Below, piece after piece: positions 45,010 through 57,860 of a stretch of 64,000 bases of DNA. How positions within the stretch are numbered: position 1 is the first letter of the stretch; the number at the start of each line of letters is the position of its first letter. The notes beneath the pieces were generated by a model that saw only the letters and a program-made list of their open reading frames with translations, was not told the origin of the DNA and searched no databases. The DNA is from Roseitranquillus sediminis (GTDB taxonomy: Bacteria; Pseudomonadota; Alphaproteobacteria; Rhodobacterales; Rhodobacteraceae), in NCBI RefSeq assembly GCF_016918935.1, contig NZ_JAFFOB010000014.1, positions 1-64,000 of the forward strand. Reading direction: 5' to 3'. Position numbers and translations under genes: made by a program.

Positions 45010-46533
45010 TCAGGCGACATGCGCGGTCTCCATGTCGTGGGCGCCGCCCATCATCAGGCCGATCTCCTCCACGCTTAGCCCCCGCGCCGGGCGGGGCGGG
45101 CTCAACCGCCCTTCGTTCAGCGCGGCGAAGCGGTCCGCGATCTCCATCAACTCGTCGAGATCCTGGCTGATGACGACGATCGCCGCACCCTGCGCCGCGA
45201 GGTCAAGAAGCGCCTGCCGCACCTGCGCGGCGGCCTGCGCGTCGACGCCCCAGGTCGGCTGATTGACCACCAGCACCTCGGGCCGCTGCAGCACCTCGCG
45301 GCCGATGACGAATTTCTGCAGGTTGCCGCCCGACAGCGATCTGGCCGCGGCGCCGGGGCCGGAGGTGCGCACGTCGAAGGCCGAGATGATCCGACCGGCA
45401 TAGTCCCGCGCTGCCCGCCAGCGCAGGAAGCCGTGCCGCGTCAGGTTCATCCGGGCTGCCGCGCTCAGCACCGCGTTCTCGGTCAGCGTCATGTCAGGGG
45501 CGGCGGCATGGCCCAGCCGCTCCTCCGGCGCCGCGAGCAGACCGAGGCGGCGCCGCTCCGGCGGCGGCGCATCGCCGATGGCGCGCCCTTCGAGGCGGAT
45601 CGCCTCCGCCGACGCGCGGCGCTCGCCCGACAGCGCCGCCAGTAGCTCGTCCTGTCCGTTGCCCGCGACCCCGCCGATGCCCAGCACCTCGCCGCGCCGC
45701 ACCTCGAACGAGACGTCCCGCAGGGCGGTGCCAAAGGCGTTGGCCGGGGCAAGCGAGAGGCTCCGCACCTCGAGCAGAACCGCCCCAGGCTCCGCCGTCT
45801 CGCGCGTCGGCGTCTGCAGCGTTCCGCCGACCATCAGCTCGGCCAGTTCACGCGCGGTGCTCTCGCGCGGATCGCAGGTGGCGACGACGCGGCCCTGCCG
45901 CAGGATCGTCGCCGCGTCGCAGAGCGCGAGGATCTCCTGCAGCTTGTGGCTGATGTAGAGGATCGCGGTGCCCTCGGCCGCGAGCCTGCGCAGCGTGGCG
46001 AAGAGGATCTCCACCTCCTGCGGGGTCAGCACGCTCGTCGGCTCGTCCATGATCAGCAGGCGCGGGTTCTGCAGCAGGCAGCGCACGATCTCGACCCGCT
46101 GCCGCTCGCCCGCACTCAGGTGTCCCACCGTGCGGCCGGGGTCGAGCGGCAGGCCGTAGGCCTGGCTGACCTCCGCGATGCGCCGGGCGAGCTGCCTCAG
46201 CGGCGGCGGGTTCTCCATTCCCAGCGCCACGTTCTCGGCCACGTCCAGCGCCTCGAAGAGCGAAAAGTGCTGGAAAACCATCGCGACGCCACCACGCCGC
46301 GCGTCGTGGGGCGTTGCCGGGGCGTAGGGCTGGCCGTGCAGCGTCATCCGCCCGGAGTCGGGCTGCACAAGACCATAGATCGACTTGACGAGGGTAGACT
46401 TGCCGGCGCCGTTTTCCCCCAGCAGGGCGTGGACCTCGCCGGGCGCCACCGAAAACGAGACGTCGTCGTTGGCAACGACGCCGGGATAGGCCTTGGTCAC
46501 CCCTTCGACCGAAAGAAGCGCCGCGCCCGTCAA
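45010..46533 (-). CDS. BMP-type ABC transporter ATP-binding protein (two NBDs)
   Basis: A 507-residue protein with two fused nucleotide-binding domains. NBD1 (residues ~5-240) is intact: Walker A LLGENGAGKST, signature LSAGERQRVEI, Walker B LLIMDEPTS and H-loop YISHKLQE. NBD2 (~255-495) is degenerate: the Walker A place reads GIGGVAGNGQDELL, and the Walker B end reads VVNQPTWGVDA instead of DEPT, a known feature of this family. The start is TTG 46533, overlapping the xdhC stop (TTGA). Confidence 0.9.
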   Translation of the reverse strand: MTGAALLSVEGVTKAYPGVVANDDVSFSVAPGEVHALLGENGAGKSTLVKSIYGLVQPDSGRMTLHGQPYAPATPHDARRGGVAMVFQHFSLFEALDVAENVALGMENPPPLRQLARRIAEVSQAYGLPLDPGRTVGHLSAGERQRVEIVRCLLQNPRLLIMDEPTSVLTPQEVEILFATLRRLAAEGTAILYISHKLQEILALCDAATILRQGRVVATCDPRESTARELAELMVGGTLQTPTRETAEPGAVLLEVRSLSLAPANAFGTALRDVSFEVRRGEVLGIGGVAGNGQDELLAALSGERRASAEAIRLEGRAIGDAPPPERRRLGLLAAPEERLGHAAAPDMTLTENAVLSAAARMNLTRHGFLRWRAARDYAGRIISAFDVRTSGPGAAARSLSGGNLQKFVIGREVLQRPEVLVVNQPTWGVDAQAAAQVRQALLDLAAQGAAIVVISQDLDELMEIADRFAALNEGRLSPPRPARGLSVEEIGLMMGGAHDMETAHVA

Positions 46534-47468
46534 GAAGTAATGTCCCGCGCCATGTCCCGCTGACCCCCGCGCCTGAGTAGCGCGGCGGCGACGCCCACGG
46601 CAATGGCCTGCGGGTGCTTGCCGAGAGAGGGATCGCCGATTGGACAGTCGATGCGCGCGATCTGGGCGCTGCCGTGGCCGAGCTGCGCAAGACGGCGGCG
46701 AAAGCGAGCCCATTTGGTCGCCGACCCGATCAGGCCGCAGGTGGCGAACCCGTGCCCGAGCAGCCGGTGGCAGAGCTCGAGATCGAGCGCGTGGCTGAAG
46801 GTCAGGACCAGGTGCTCGGCCTCCGCCGGCGCACGGGCGACGAGCGATGGCGGATCGGAGGCGACGACGACCTCGACACCGTCCGGCACGTCCGGCGGAA
46901 ACCGGTCCCGCGCGGTGTCAATCCAGGTGACGCTGAGATCTGGCAGCGGCGCGAGCGTTGCCACGAGGGCGCGGCCGACATGGCCTGCCCCCCAGATCCA
47001 GACCCGGCGCAGCGGGCGACACTGCGGCTCGATCATCCAGCCCTGGACCAGCTGCGGGACCACCGGCCGGCCCTGCGACCGCGCGGCGTTCAGGATGCGC
47101 CGCACGGCGAGCGGGGCGTCTCCGCTGGTCCCGGGCACCGGCCTGGCAACGACGTCGCCGCCAGCCGTGGCGAGACGGGCGGCGTCCCACGCCTCGGTCA
47201 GCAACATGACGGAGCCGCCGCAGCATTGGCCGACCGCGGGGCCGAGCGGGATGCGGTCGAGGCGATCGCCGTCGGCGTCACGGGCGCGGCGCGCAGCCTC
47301 CCACTCCAGCGCGCCGCCGCCGATCGTGCCGGACTGGCCATCAGGCCAGACCAGCATCGAGGCGCCGACCTCGCGCGGGACCGAGCCGCGGGACGCGGCG
47401 ACCACGACGCGCGCCACCCGTCCGTGCCGCGCGACGGCGCCGGCGAGGGCCTCCCGTTCGAAGCTCAC
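46530..47468 (-). CDS. xdhC: Xanthine dehydrogenase accessory protein XdhC
   Basis: A 312-residue chaperone that binds sulfurated molybdenum cofactor and inserts it into XdhB. N-terminal: VVVAASRGSVPREVGASMLVWPDGQSGTIGGGALEWEA and GPAVGQCCGGSVMLLTE (CCGG motif, Moco-binding Cys region). C-terminal Rossmann-like: VWIWGAGHVGRALVATLAPLPDLSVTWID. GTG 47468 overlaps xdhB, and its stop overlaps the ATPase start. Confidence 0.94.
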   Translation of the reverse strand: MSFEREALAGAVARHGRVARVVVAASRGSVPREVGASMLVWPDGQSGTIGGGALEWEAARRARDADGDRLDRIPLGPAVGQCCGGSVMLLTEAWDAARLATAGGDVVARPVPGTSGDAPLAVRRILNAARSQGRPVVPQLVQGWMIEPQCRPLRRVWIWGAGHVGRALVATLAPLPDLSVTWIDTARDRFPPDVPDGVEVVVASDPPSLVARAPAEAEHLVLTFSHALDLELCHRLLGHGFATCGLIGSATKWARFRRRLAQLGHGSAQIARIDCPIGDPSLGKHPQAIAVGVAAALLRRGGQRDMARDITS

Positions 47469-49879
47469 CGTGCGCCCTCCCGCGCCCGCCGCACCGCCGC
47501 CAGCACGCGCTCGGGCGTGGCGGGCGCGTCGAGCGCCGGATAGTGCGGCCCGCAGGCGGCGCAGGCGTCGCTGAGCGCCATGAGGACCGAGATCGCCAGC
47601 ATCAGCGGCGGCTCGCCCACCGCCTTGGAACGGTAGATCGTGTCCTCGCGGTTGCGCCCGTCCCAGAGCGACACGTTGGAGACCCGCGGCCGGTCCGAGC
47701 AGGCGGGAATCTTGTAGGTCGACGGCGCGTGCGTCGCGAGGCGGCCCTTGTCCGTCCAGACCAGCTCCTCTGTGGTGAGCCAGCCGGCGCCCTGCACGAA
47801 GCCGCCCTCGATCTGGCCCATGTCCACCGCCGGGTTCAGCGAGGCGCCGCAATCGTGCAGGATGTCGGTCCTCAGGATGCGGTTCTCGCCGGTCAGCGTG
47901 TCGATCACGACCTCGGTCGCCGCCACCCCCTGCGCGAAGTAGAAGAACGGGCGGCCGCGCCCGGCGATGCGGTCCCATTCCAGCTTTGGCGTCTTGTAGA
48001 AGCCGGTGGCGGAGAGGCTGACGCGGTTCTCGTAGGCGAGCCGCACCGCCTCCTCCCACCCATAGCTCTCGCCGCCGACATGCACCCGGTCGCCTCCGAA
48101 GCGGACATCGGCGGCGCGGGCCTGGTGCCGCTCGGCGATCAGCCGGGCGATGCGGTCGCGGATCGTGTCGCAGGCGGCCTTGACCGCCATGCCGTTCAAA
48201 TCGGAACCGGACGAGGCGGCGGTGGCCGACGTGTTCGGCACCTTCCCAGTGTCGGTCGCGGTGATCCGGATGCGCTCCAGCGGCACGCCGAAGCGGTGCG
48301 CGGCGACCTGACTCACCTTGCGGAAGAGACCTTGGCCCATCTCGGTGCCGCCGTGGTTCAGGTGCACCGAGCCATCCTGGTAGACATGGACCAGCGCCCC
48401 GGCCTGGTTGAGGTGGGTGAGGGTGAAGCTGATCCCGAACTTGACCGGCGTCAGGGCGAGGCCGCGCTTCAGAATTTCGTTCCCAGCGTTCCAAGCACGC
48501 ACCTGCTCCCTCCGGCCGCGGTAGTCGGCGCTCTCGACAAGGCGCTCGGTCATCTCGCCGAGGACGAAGTCCTCGACCGCCATGTGGTAGGGCGTCGTCT
48601 GCGCCCCGGAGGGCGGCGGCGCGGGTTGGCCACGGGTCTCCGTCGTGCCGCGCGAGGTGAGGTCGGCGTGCGTGTCCGCCGGCGCATCGCGCCCGTCGTC
48701 GAGCGGCGCGGGGGCGGGCGCGGCATCGCCCGGCGCGGCGTCGGCGTAGTAGTTCGCCCGGCGAACCTTGACAGGGTCGCAGCCGAGGGCGTGGGCGATC
48801 TCGTCCATCACCCGCTCGATCCCGACCATCCCCTGCGGGCCGCCGAAGCCGCGAAAGGCAGTCGCGGACTGGGTGTTGGTCTTGAGCCTGTGGCTCTCGA
48901 TCGTGACGTCGTCGAGCAGGTAGGCGTTGTCGGCGTGCAGCATGGCGCGGTCGGCGACCGGCAGGCTCAGATCCTGACTCCAGCCGCAGCGTGCGAACTG
49001 ACGGAATTCGATGCCGCGGATGCGGCCGTCATCGTCATATCCAGCGCGGTAGTCGATGCGGAAGTCGTGGCGCTTGCCGGTGATGACCATGTCATCGTCG
49101 CGGTCGTAGCGCATCCGGCAGGGGCGGCCGGTGACGCGGGCTGCCACGGCACAGGCGACGGCGAGAGCGTTGGCCTGGCTCTCCTTGCCGCCGAAGCCGC
49201 CGCCCATGCGCCGGACCTCGACCCGGACGGCGGCCATCGGCAGGCCGAGCGCGTCGGCGACCTTGTGCTGGATCTCCGTCGGATGCTGGCTGGAGGTGTG
49301 GACGACCATGTCGCCCCCCTCCTGCGGGAGGGCGAGGGCGGCCTGCCCCTCGAGGTAGAAGTGCTCCTGTCCGCCGATCTCGATCCGGCCCTCCAGCCGG
49401 TGCGGCGCGGCGGCGATGGCGCGGTTTGCGTCGCCCTTGCGGTAGAAGCGCGGACCCTCCTCGAACCGGCTGTCGGCGGCGAGGGCGTCGTCGATGCTGA
49501 GGATAGCCGGCTCTTCCCTGATCTCGACGCTGGCGCGGCGCACGGCCTTGCGGGCGGCGAGGTGGCTGTTGGCGATGGCGAGGAACAGGGGCTGGCCCAT
49601 GTGGTGCACGCGGCCGGTCGCCAGCAGTGGCTCGTCGTGGGCCGAGGGCGAGGTGTCGGCGCTGTTTGGCAGGTCTTCCGCCGCCAGCACCGCGACGACA
49701 CCGGGGGCCGAGCGGACGGCGGCGAGGTCCATCGCGACGATCTCGCCGCAGGCGGTGTCGGACAGGCCGAAGCAGAGGTGCAGCGTGTCGTGCGGGGCAG
49801 GGATGTCGTCGACGTAGCGCGCCGTACCCGTCACATGCAGGACCGCCGCATCGTGCGGGATCGGACGGCCCACGCTCAC
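47465..49879 (-). CDS. xdhB: Xanthine dehydrogenase molybdopterin-binding subunit
   Basis: An 804-residue catalytic subunit that hydroxylates hypoxanthine and xanthine. RRMGGGFGGKESQA and TAFRGFGGPQGMVGIERVMDEIAHAL are cofactor-binding motifs. SKAVGEPPLML near the C-terminus carries the catalytic Glu (GEPP). Relative to relatives there is an Ala/Pro/Asp-rich stretch of about 45 residues after KVRRANYYADAAPGD, before TPYHMAVEDF. GTG 49879 overlaps the xdhA stop. Confidence 0.96.
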   Translation of the reverse strand: MSVGRPIPHDAAVLHVTGTARYVDDIPAPHDTLHLCFGLSDTACGEIVAMDLAAVRSAPGVVAVLAAEDLPNSADTSPSAHDEPLLATGRVHHMGQPLFLAIANSHLAARKAVRRASVEIREEPAILSIDDALAADSRFEEGPRFYRKGDANRAIAAAPHRLEGRIEIGGQEHFYLEGQAALALPQEGGDMVVHTSSQHPTEIQHKVADALGLPMAAVRVEVRRMGGGFGGKESQANALAVACAVAARVTGRPCRMRYDRDDDMVITGKRHDFRIDYRAGYDDDGRIRGIEFRQFARCGWSQDLSLPVADRAMLHADNAYLLDDVTIESHRLKTNTQSATAFRGFGGPQGMVGIERVMDEIAHALGCDPVKVRRANYYADAAPGDAAPAPAPLDDGRDAPADTHADLTSRGTTETRGQPAPPPSGAQTTPYHMAVEDFVLGEMTERLVESADYRGRREQVRAWNAGNEILKRGLALTPVKFGISFTLTHLNQAGALVHVYQDGSVHLNHGGTEMGQGLFRKVSQVAAHRFGVPLERIRITATDTGKVPNTSATAASSGSDLNGMAVKAACDTIRDRIARLIAERHQARAADVRFGGDRVHVGGESYGWEEAVRLAYENRVSLSATGFYKTPKLEWDRIAGRGRPFFYFAQGVAATEVVIDTLTGENRILRTDILHDCGASLNPAVDMGQIEGGFVQGAGWLTTEELVWTDKGRLATHAPSTYKIPACSDRPRVSNVSLWDGRNREDTIYRSKAVGEPPLMLAISVLMALSDACAACGPHYPALDAPATPERVLAAVRRAREGAR

Positions 49880-51402
49880 GGCTGCACCTCGAGCAGGCGG
49901 GCGGCTGTCCCGGCGCTTTCGTGGAAGTACCGCACGAGCAGGTTGGCGGCGGTCTCCAGCCGGTAGCCGGCTGAGGCGCGCATGTCGCTCAGGGGCTGGA
50001 AATCTTCGGCCATCGCACTGCATGCGCGATCGACTGCGGCCTGGCTCCAATTCCGGCCGGTGAGGGCGGCTTCGACGGCGCGGGCGCGCTTCGGGGTGCC
50101 GGCCATTCCGCCGAAGGCGATCCGTGCGTCGGTCACGCCACCGTCCTCGACCGTGATGCGGAAGCAGCCGCAGAGGGCCGAGATGTCCTGGTCGAAGCGC
50201 TTGGAGATCTTGTAGCACCGCAGGCGGTCGGTCTGGCGCGGGACGCTTACCGCCTCCACGAACTCGCCCGGCCGGCGATCCTGCTTGCCGTAGTCGATGA
50301 AGAAGTCCTCGAGCGGGATCGACCGCCGCGTGTCGCCCTGGCGCAGGTGCAGCGTCGCACCGAGCGCGATCAGGGCCGGTGGCAGGTCGCCGATCGGCGA
50401 GCCATTGGCGATGTTGCCGCCGACCGTCGCCGCGCCGCGCACCTGCGCCGCGCCGAAGCGGCGGATCAATTCAGCAAGGTCGGGGTGGAGCGGGGCTATG
50501 GCGGGTCGCAGATCCTCAAGCGTGGCGGTGGCGCCTATGCAGACCTCGTCCTCGCCGACCTCGACGAAGCGCAGGTCCTCGATCCCGGCGATAAAGGCGA
50601 GCGGCGAGGGTTCGCGCAGGCCCTTCGTCACCCATAGGCCAACGTCGGTCGCACCGGCAACGAGCACGCCGTCGGGGTGCGCCAGATACCAGGCGGCGAG
50701 TTCGTCGGCGGTGCGGGGGCGCACCCACGTCGGATGCGCCGCCATGTCGGCGCCGCATGCGGCGGAGGTTTCGGCGAGGGGCGCACGGCGGCCCCAGTCG
50801 GCAGGTGCCGTGGCGTGCGGGGGCGCGGCCTCGTCGGAGGAGGGGGCCGTTGGCCCCCCCGCCTCCTCGGCCGCCGCGGCTGTCGCCGCGGGACGGGCGG
50901 AGAGGGCGCGCGCAGGATCGTCGCGCATCCAGTCGGGTACGGGCTCGGCCGCCGCAGCCTCTGCCGCGCGCACGATCGGGGCGTAGCCGGTGCAGCGGCA
51001 GAGGTTTCCCGCGAGCTGGTCGTCGTGATCCGTCCGGCCCCTGAGATGCGCGGCCGCCATGGTGGTGATGAAGCCGGGGGTGCAGAAGCCGCATTGCGAG
51101 CCGTGGTGCTCGATCATCGCGCGCTGGACCGGGTGGAGTTCGCCCTCGGGTCCGGCCACGCCCTCGACCGTGCGGACGGCCTTACCGTCGAGCTGGGGCA
51201 GGAACAGGATGCAGGCGTTCAGCGCGCGCGTGCCGCGGCCGTCGGTTACGACGACGGAGCAGGCGCCGCAGTCACCCTCGTTGCAGCCCTCCTTGGTGCC
51301 CGTCAGCCCGCGATCGAGGCGCAACCAGTCGAGCAGGGTGCGGGTGGGATCGTCGCCGCCGACGCTCACGGGCGCTCCGTTCAGAAGGAAGGTGGTTGGC
51401 AT
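49876..51402 (-). CDS. xdhA: Xanthine dehydrogenase small subunit (FeS/FAD)
   Basis: A 508-residue subunit. The N-terminal [2Fe-2S] domains carry CNEGDCGACSVVV, then CGFCTPGF and LCRCTGYAPIVRAAE (about residues 40-155). A ~70-residue Ala/Pro-rich linker joins to the FAD domain: WVRPRTADELAAWYLAHPDGVLVAGATDVGLWVTKG, GAATVGGNIANGSPIGDLPP and YYGK-type motif as IDYGKQDRRPGE. It passes electrons from XdhB to NAD+. ATG 51402. Confidence 0.95.
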   Translation of the reverse strand: MPTTFLLNGAPVSVGGDDPTRTLLDWLRLDRGLTGTKEGCNEGDCGACSVVVTDGRGTRALNACILFLPQLDGKAVRTVEGVAGPEGELHPVQRAMIEHHGSQCGFCTPGFITTMAAAHLRGRTDHDDQLAGNLCRCTGYAPIVRAAEAAAAEPVPDWMRDDPARALSARPAATAAAAEEAGGPTAPSSDEAAPPHATAPADWGRRAPLAETSAACGADMAAHPTWVRPRTADELAAWYLAHPDGVLVAGATDVGLWVTKGLREPSPLAFIAGIEDLRFVEVGEDEVCIGATATLEDLRPAIAPLHPDLAELIRRFGAAQVRGAATVGGNIANGSPIGDLPPALIALGATLHLRQGDTRRSIPLEDFFIDYGKQDRRPGEFVEAVSVPRQTDRLRCYKISKRFDQDISALCGCFRITVEDGGVTDARIAFGGMAGTPKRARAVEAALTGRNWSQAAVDRACSAMAEDFQPLSDMRASAGYRLETAANLLVRYFHESAGTAARLLEVQP

Positions 51403-51468
51403 GGCGCCATCCGCCGCTTTCTCTGCACCGGCGATCTCGCTGGGCCCGCCCGATGCGGCGTAAAGCGG

Positions 51469-51491
51469 CGCCCGTCGCCCTTCGACGGGCG
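51469..51491 (-). terminator. Hairpin between the SRPBCC gene and xdhA
   Basis: CGCCCGTCG (51469-51477) and CGACGGGCG (51483-51491) form a 9-bp perfect stem with CCCTT loop. No U-run follows on the minus strand, so attenuation rather than full termination is possible. The 178-nt gap has no gene I can support. Confidence 0.45.
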
Positions 51492-51580
51492 ATGAGAGCG
51501 CCGTTCGCGGATCATTGCAAGGCTGCCGATGAGCCAGGAGAGCGTGACGCCGGGGTAGGGCGCGCCCGACAGAAAGCTTC

Positions 51581-52054
51581 TCAGACCGACTGCGCGACCT
51601 CGTCGAGCTGGCGGGCGGCCGCCATCCAGCCGTCGTGGAAGCCCATCGCCTCGTGCTTCTCTCGATCGGCCAAGTCCTTGTGACGGACCTCGGCGCGGTA
51701 GAGTGTGCCATCGTCGTCGGGCGTAAGCGTGATGTCGGCGGTCATGAAGGCGGTCGGGTTCGGGCGAAAACCTTCGGAGAGCGCGTCGGTCCAAACGAGT
51801 CGCCGCTCTGTTTCCACGAGGAGGACACAACCTTCGCCTGGTTCCGGTGCCTCGCCGTCCGGCCCCTCCATCCGCGTGAAGAAGCGGCCACCGGGTCGCA
51901 GGTCGAGCACCGCCTCCTTGGTGCGCCACGGGCGCGGGCAGAACCAGCGCATGATCAGGTCGGCCTCGGTCAGAGCGCGCCAGACCTTCGCTGGCGGGGC
52001 GTCGAGGTGAACCTCCAGGACGAGATCGTCGCCTTCAACAGGGGTAGACGCCAT
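51581..52054 (-). CDS. SRPBCC/AHSA1-like domain protein
   Basis: A 157-residue START/Bet v1-like protein. LVLEVHLDAPPAKVWRALTEADLIMRWF, LRPGGRFFTRMEGPDGE and MGFHDGWMAAARQLDEVA are typical of activator of Hsp90 ATPase-like (AHSA1) SRPBCC proteins, which hold hydrophobic ligands. Function unknown. ATG 52054 follows AGGAAATCGC. It is upstream of the xdh operon on the same strand but separated by a hairpin, so it may be independent. Confidence 0.8.
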   Translation of the reverse strand: MASTPVEGDDLVLEVHLDAPPAKVWRALTEADLIMRWFCPRPWRTKEAVLDLRPGGRFFTRMEGPDGEAPEPGEGCVLLVETERRLVWTDALSEGFRPNPTAFMTADITLTPDDDGTLYRAEVRHKDLADREKHEAMGFHDGWMAAARQLDEVAQSV

Positions 52055-52151
52055 GCGATTTCCTCCATCGGTCTGAAGTCGCACGGGCTGCTGCCCGGCC
52101 AGCCATGAATACCGATTTCTCATTCCGAGACCAGCGGGATAGGCTTTGCAC

Positions 52152-55652
<3,501 letters not shown>

Positions 55653-55711
55653 GCCCGCGAGGGGGCGCGGGCGCGTCGGAGAGGGCCTGTGGCCCCCGCC
55701 TCCGCGCCCGC

Positions 55712-55729
55712 CGGCGGCTGACGCCGCCG
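55712..55729. terminator. Hairpin between convergent dnaE and EamA genes
   Basis: CGGCGGC, TGAC loop and GCCGCCG form a 7-bp stem just before the minus-strand EamA stop. Confidence 0.45.
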
Positions 55730-55738
55730 ACGCCCATG

Positions 55739-56665
55739 TCAGCCCGAGATGCGGGAGCGGCCAGCGCGCGGCCAGCGCAGCAGGCGGCCGTCGATTAGCG
55801 CAAGGCCGATCGCGATGGCGGCGAGGCCGACGAGGTGGCGCGGGACCAGCGTCTCATCAAGGAGGACAGTGCCGAGCAGAATGGCTGTCACCGGCACCAG
55901 GAAGGTGACCAGCAGAATGTTCACGGCGCCCGAGGCGGCGAGGATGCGGAAGTAGATGACATAGGCGAGGGCGGTGCAGACCAGCGCCAGCCCGAGCACC
56001 GATGCCGTGGCGGCGAGCGAGGGCGAGAGGCGCCACGGCTGGTCGAGCATGAGCGCCAGCGGCACGAGCATGAGCGTCGAGGCGGTCACCTGGCCCGTCG
56101 CAATCTGCATGGGCGCGACGCCGAGGCGTGCAAACCTGCGGCCGAAGACGCCGGCGATGGCGTAGCAGAGCGCCGCGCCCAGGATCGCGATCTGCGCCCA
56201 GACGGCGCTGTCGAGGTCGCCGAGCGCGGCACCGCCCACCATCACAGCCACTCCCGCCAGTCCAGTCAACACGCCTGCCAGCCTGCCGAACGAGATGCGC
56301 TCGTCGGATGTGCCGAGGTGCGCCACGATCACGCCGAAGAGCGGTGTCGTGGCGTTGAGAATGGCGGCCACGCCGGATGCCAGGTGCGACTGGCCCCAGA
56401 CGATGAGCGCGAACGGGAGCGCATTGTTGACGAGGCCCATCACGAGGCAGGCGCCCCATGTGCGGTGCGGCACCCGGCGGCCGCTGGCGGCGAGCACCAC
56501 CCACAGGCCCGCCGCGGCCAGGGCGACGCGGCCGGCGACGATGGTGAGCACAGGGATCTCCTCCACCGCGACGGCGACGAAGAAGAACGAGCCGCCCCAG
56601 ATCACGCTGAGGGCGAGGAGAAGGGACCATTCGACGAGGCCCATGCGAGGGGCGGACGGAGTCAT
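55739..56665 (-). CDS. EamA/DMT family transporter
   Basis: A 308-residue membrane protein with ten predicted TMs in two EamA repeats. The first opens EWSLLLALSVIWGGSFFFVAVAVEEIP; the second is around IAILGAALCYAIAGVFGRRFARLGV. RVPHRTWGACLVMGLVNNALPFALIVWGQ and AAILNATTPLFGVIVAHL are typical. DMT proteins export or import metabolites such as amino acids; substrate unknown. ATG 56665, with ATG 56644 an alternative. Confidence 0.87.
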   Translation of the reverse strand: MTPSAPRMGLVEWSLLLALSVIWGGSFFFVAVAVEEIPVLTIVAGRVALAAAGLWVVLAASGRRVPHRTWGACLVMGLVNNALPFALIVWGQSHLASGVAAILNATTPLFGVIVAHLGTSDERISFGRLAGVLTGLAGVAVMVGGAALGDLDSAVWAQIAILGAALCYAIAGVFGRRFARLGVAPMQIATGQVTASTLMLVPLALMLDQPWRLSPSLAATASVLGLALVCTALAYVIYFRILAASGAVNILLVTFLVPVTAILLGTVLLDETLVPRHLVGLAAIAIGLALIDGRLLRWPRAGRSRISG

Positions 56666-56733
56666 GACGCTCGCATGCCACGGCGCCGCGCCGTGCACGA
56701 CCCGGAAGCTGCGCATTGACGCGCGGCGGCGCC

Positions 56734-57771
56734 CTAGACGCGGCCGCTGGCCGACATCAGGATCGCCGCAGGCCGGGTCTCGCGGATCTCGGCCAGCACG
56801 ATCACGAGACTCGCCGTCAGCGGCACCGACAGGATCGCGCCCGGCACGCCCCAGAGTGCCCCCCAGAAGGCCAGCGCCAGCAGCACGACGAACGGGCTGA
56901 GGTTGAAGGCGCGGCCCATCATCCGTGGCTCGAGCACCCCGCCCACGTAGACTTGCGCCGCGGTCAACGTCACCAGGGCGAGGAGTGCGAAGGCGATGGA
57001 GCCCGACTGCGCGAGGCTGAGCAGCACCGGAAAGAGCACGCCGATGAGCGAGCCGACATAGGGGATGTAGTTCAGGAACGCGATCAGCACGGCCCAGAAC
57101 AGCGCGAACTCGATCCCGATCAGCCACATGATCGCGAACGAGATCAGTCCGAGGATCACATTCACCAGCGTCTTCACGAGAAGATACTGCCCAACCCGCT
57201 CGTTGATCCGGGCGAGAAGGGCGAGCGCGCGCTCGCCCCGCTCCGTGTCGCCCATCGCCAAGCGCAGCTTCCGCTCGAACTGCACCCGTTCCGAAACGAA
57301 GAACGACGCGTAGAGCACGACGAGGAACAGCGTCACACCGAACCCGCGCAACGACGCGGCGACCGGCGCGATCATGCGCGTGCCGCTGATGCGGTCCAGC
57401 GTCGCCTCGCGCACCCGCTCCCAGCTCGGCTCGTCGTCGATCCCGACGAGGTTGGCGCCGCGGCCGATCAGCGCGTCGAGGTTCTGCTCGTAGCCCGGGA
57501 TCGCGGCGGCGACGCGGGCGAAGCTGGTGGCGATCAGGGTGAAGATCGCCACCGCCGCGAGGGTGAAGCCGATGAGAACGACCGTCCTGAGCAGCCAGAG
57601 TGGCGCCACGCGCAGGAACGGCAGCCTGCGGATACTGCTGGCCGCGGCCGAAAGGATGTAGAGGGCGACGATGGCGGCGATCACCGGCAGGAGGATCGGC
57701 TTGCCGATCCAGAGCAGCCAGCCCAGCATGATCGCGAGGGCGGTGGCATAGGTAACGTTGCGCAACTGCAT
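56734..57771 (-). CDS. AI-2E family transporter (PerM-like)
   Basis: A 345-residue membrane protein of the AI-2 exporter superfamily. Two or three N-terminal TMs are followed by a periplasmic/cytoplasmic helical region (~90-150), then the conserved C-terminal helices FWAVLIAFLNYIPYVGSLIGVLFPVLLSL and VYVGGVLEPRMMGRAFNLSPFVVLLALAFWGALWGVPGAILSVPLTA. Despite the name, many members are ion antiporters or of unknown role. ATG 57771. Confidence 0.88.
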   Translation of the reverse strand: MQLRNVTYATALAIMLGWLLWIGKPILLPVIAAIVALYILSAAASSIRRLPFLRVAPLWLLRTVVLIGFTLAAVAIFTLIATSFARVAAAIPGYEQNLDALIGRGANLVGIDDEPSWERVREATLDRISGTRMIAPVAASLRGFGVTLFLVVLYASFFVSERVQFERKLRLAMGDTERGERALALLARINERVGQYLLVKTLVNVILGLISFAIMWLIGIEFALFWAVLIAFLNYIPYVGSLIGVLFPVLLSLAQSGSIAFALLALVTLTAAQVYVGGVLEPRMMGRAFNLSPFVVLLALAFWGALWGVPGAILSVPLTASLVIVLAEIRETRPAAILMSASGRV

Positions 57772-57860
57772 CTGTCCCGCCCGTCCCCTGTATATCGATG
57801 AGCCCCGCGACCGAGGCGAGAGGGTCCCATGAGGAACGCCCTCGCGCAAGGTGCGGGGTG

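Noticed and set aside
47543-49966. 807-codon plus-strand frame opposite xdhB
   Set aside because: Shadow of xdhB third-position GC; no recognisable domain.
51403-51580. Minus-strand frame with GAPYPGVTLSWLIGSLAMI before xdhA
   Set aside because: Short, with no recognised family and no SD; may be chance or a remnant.
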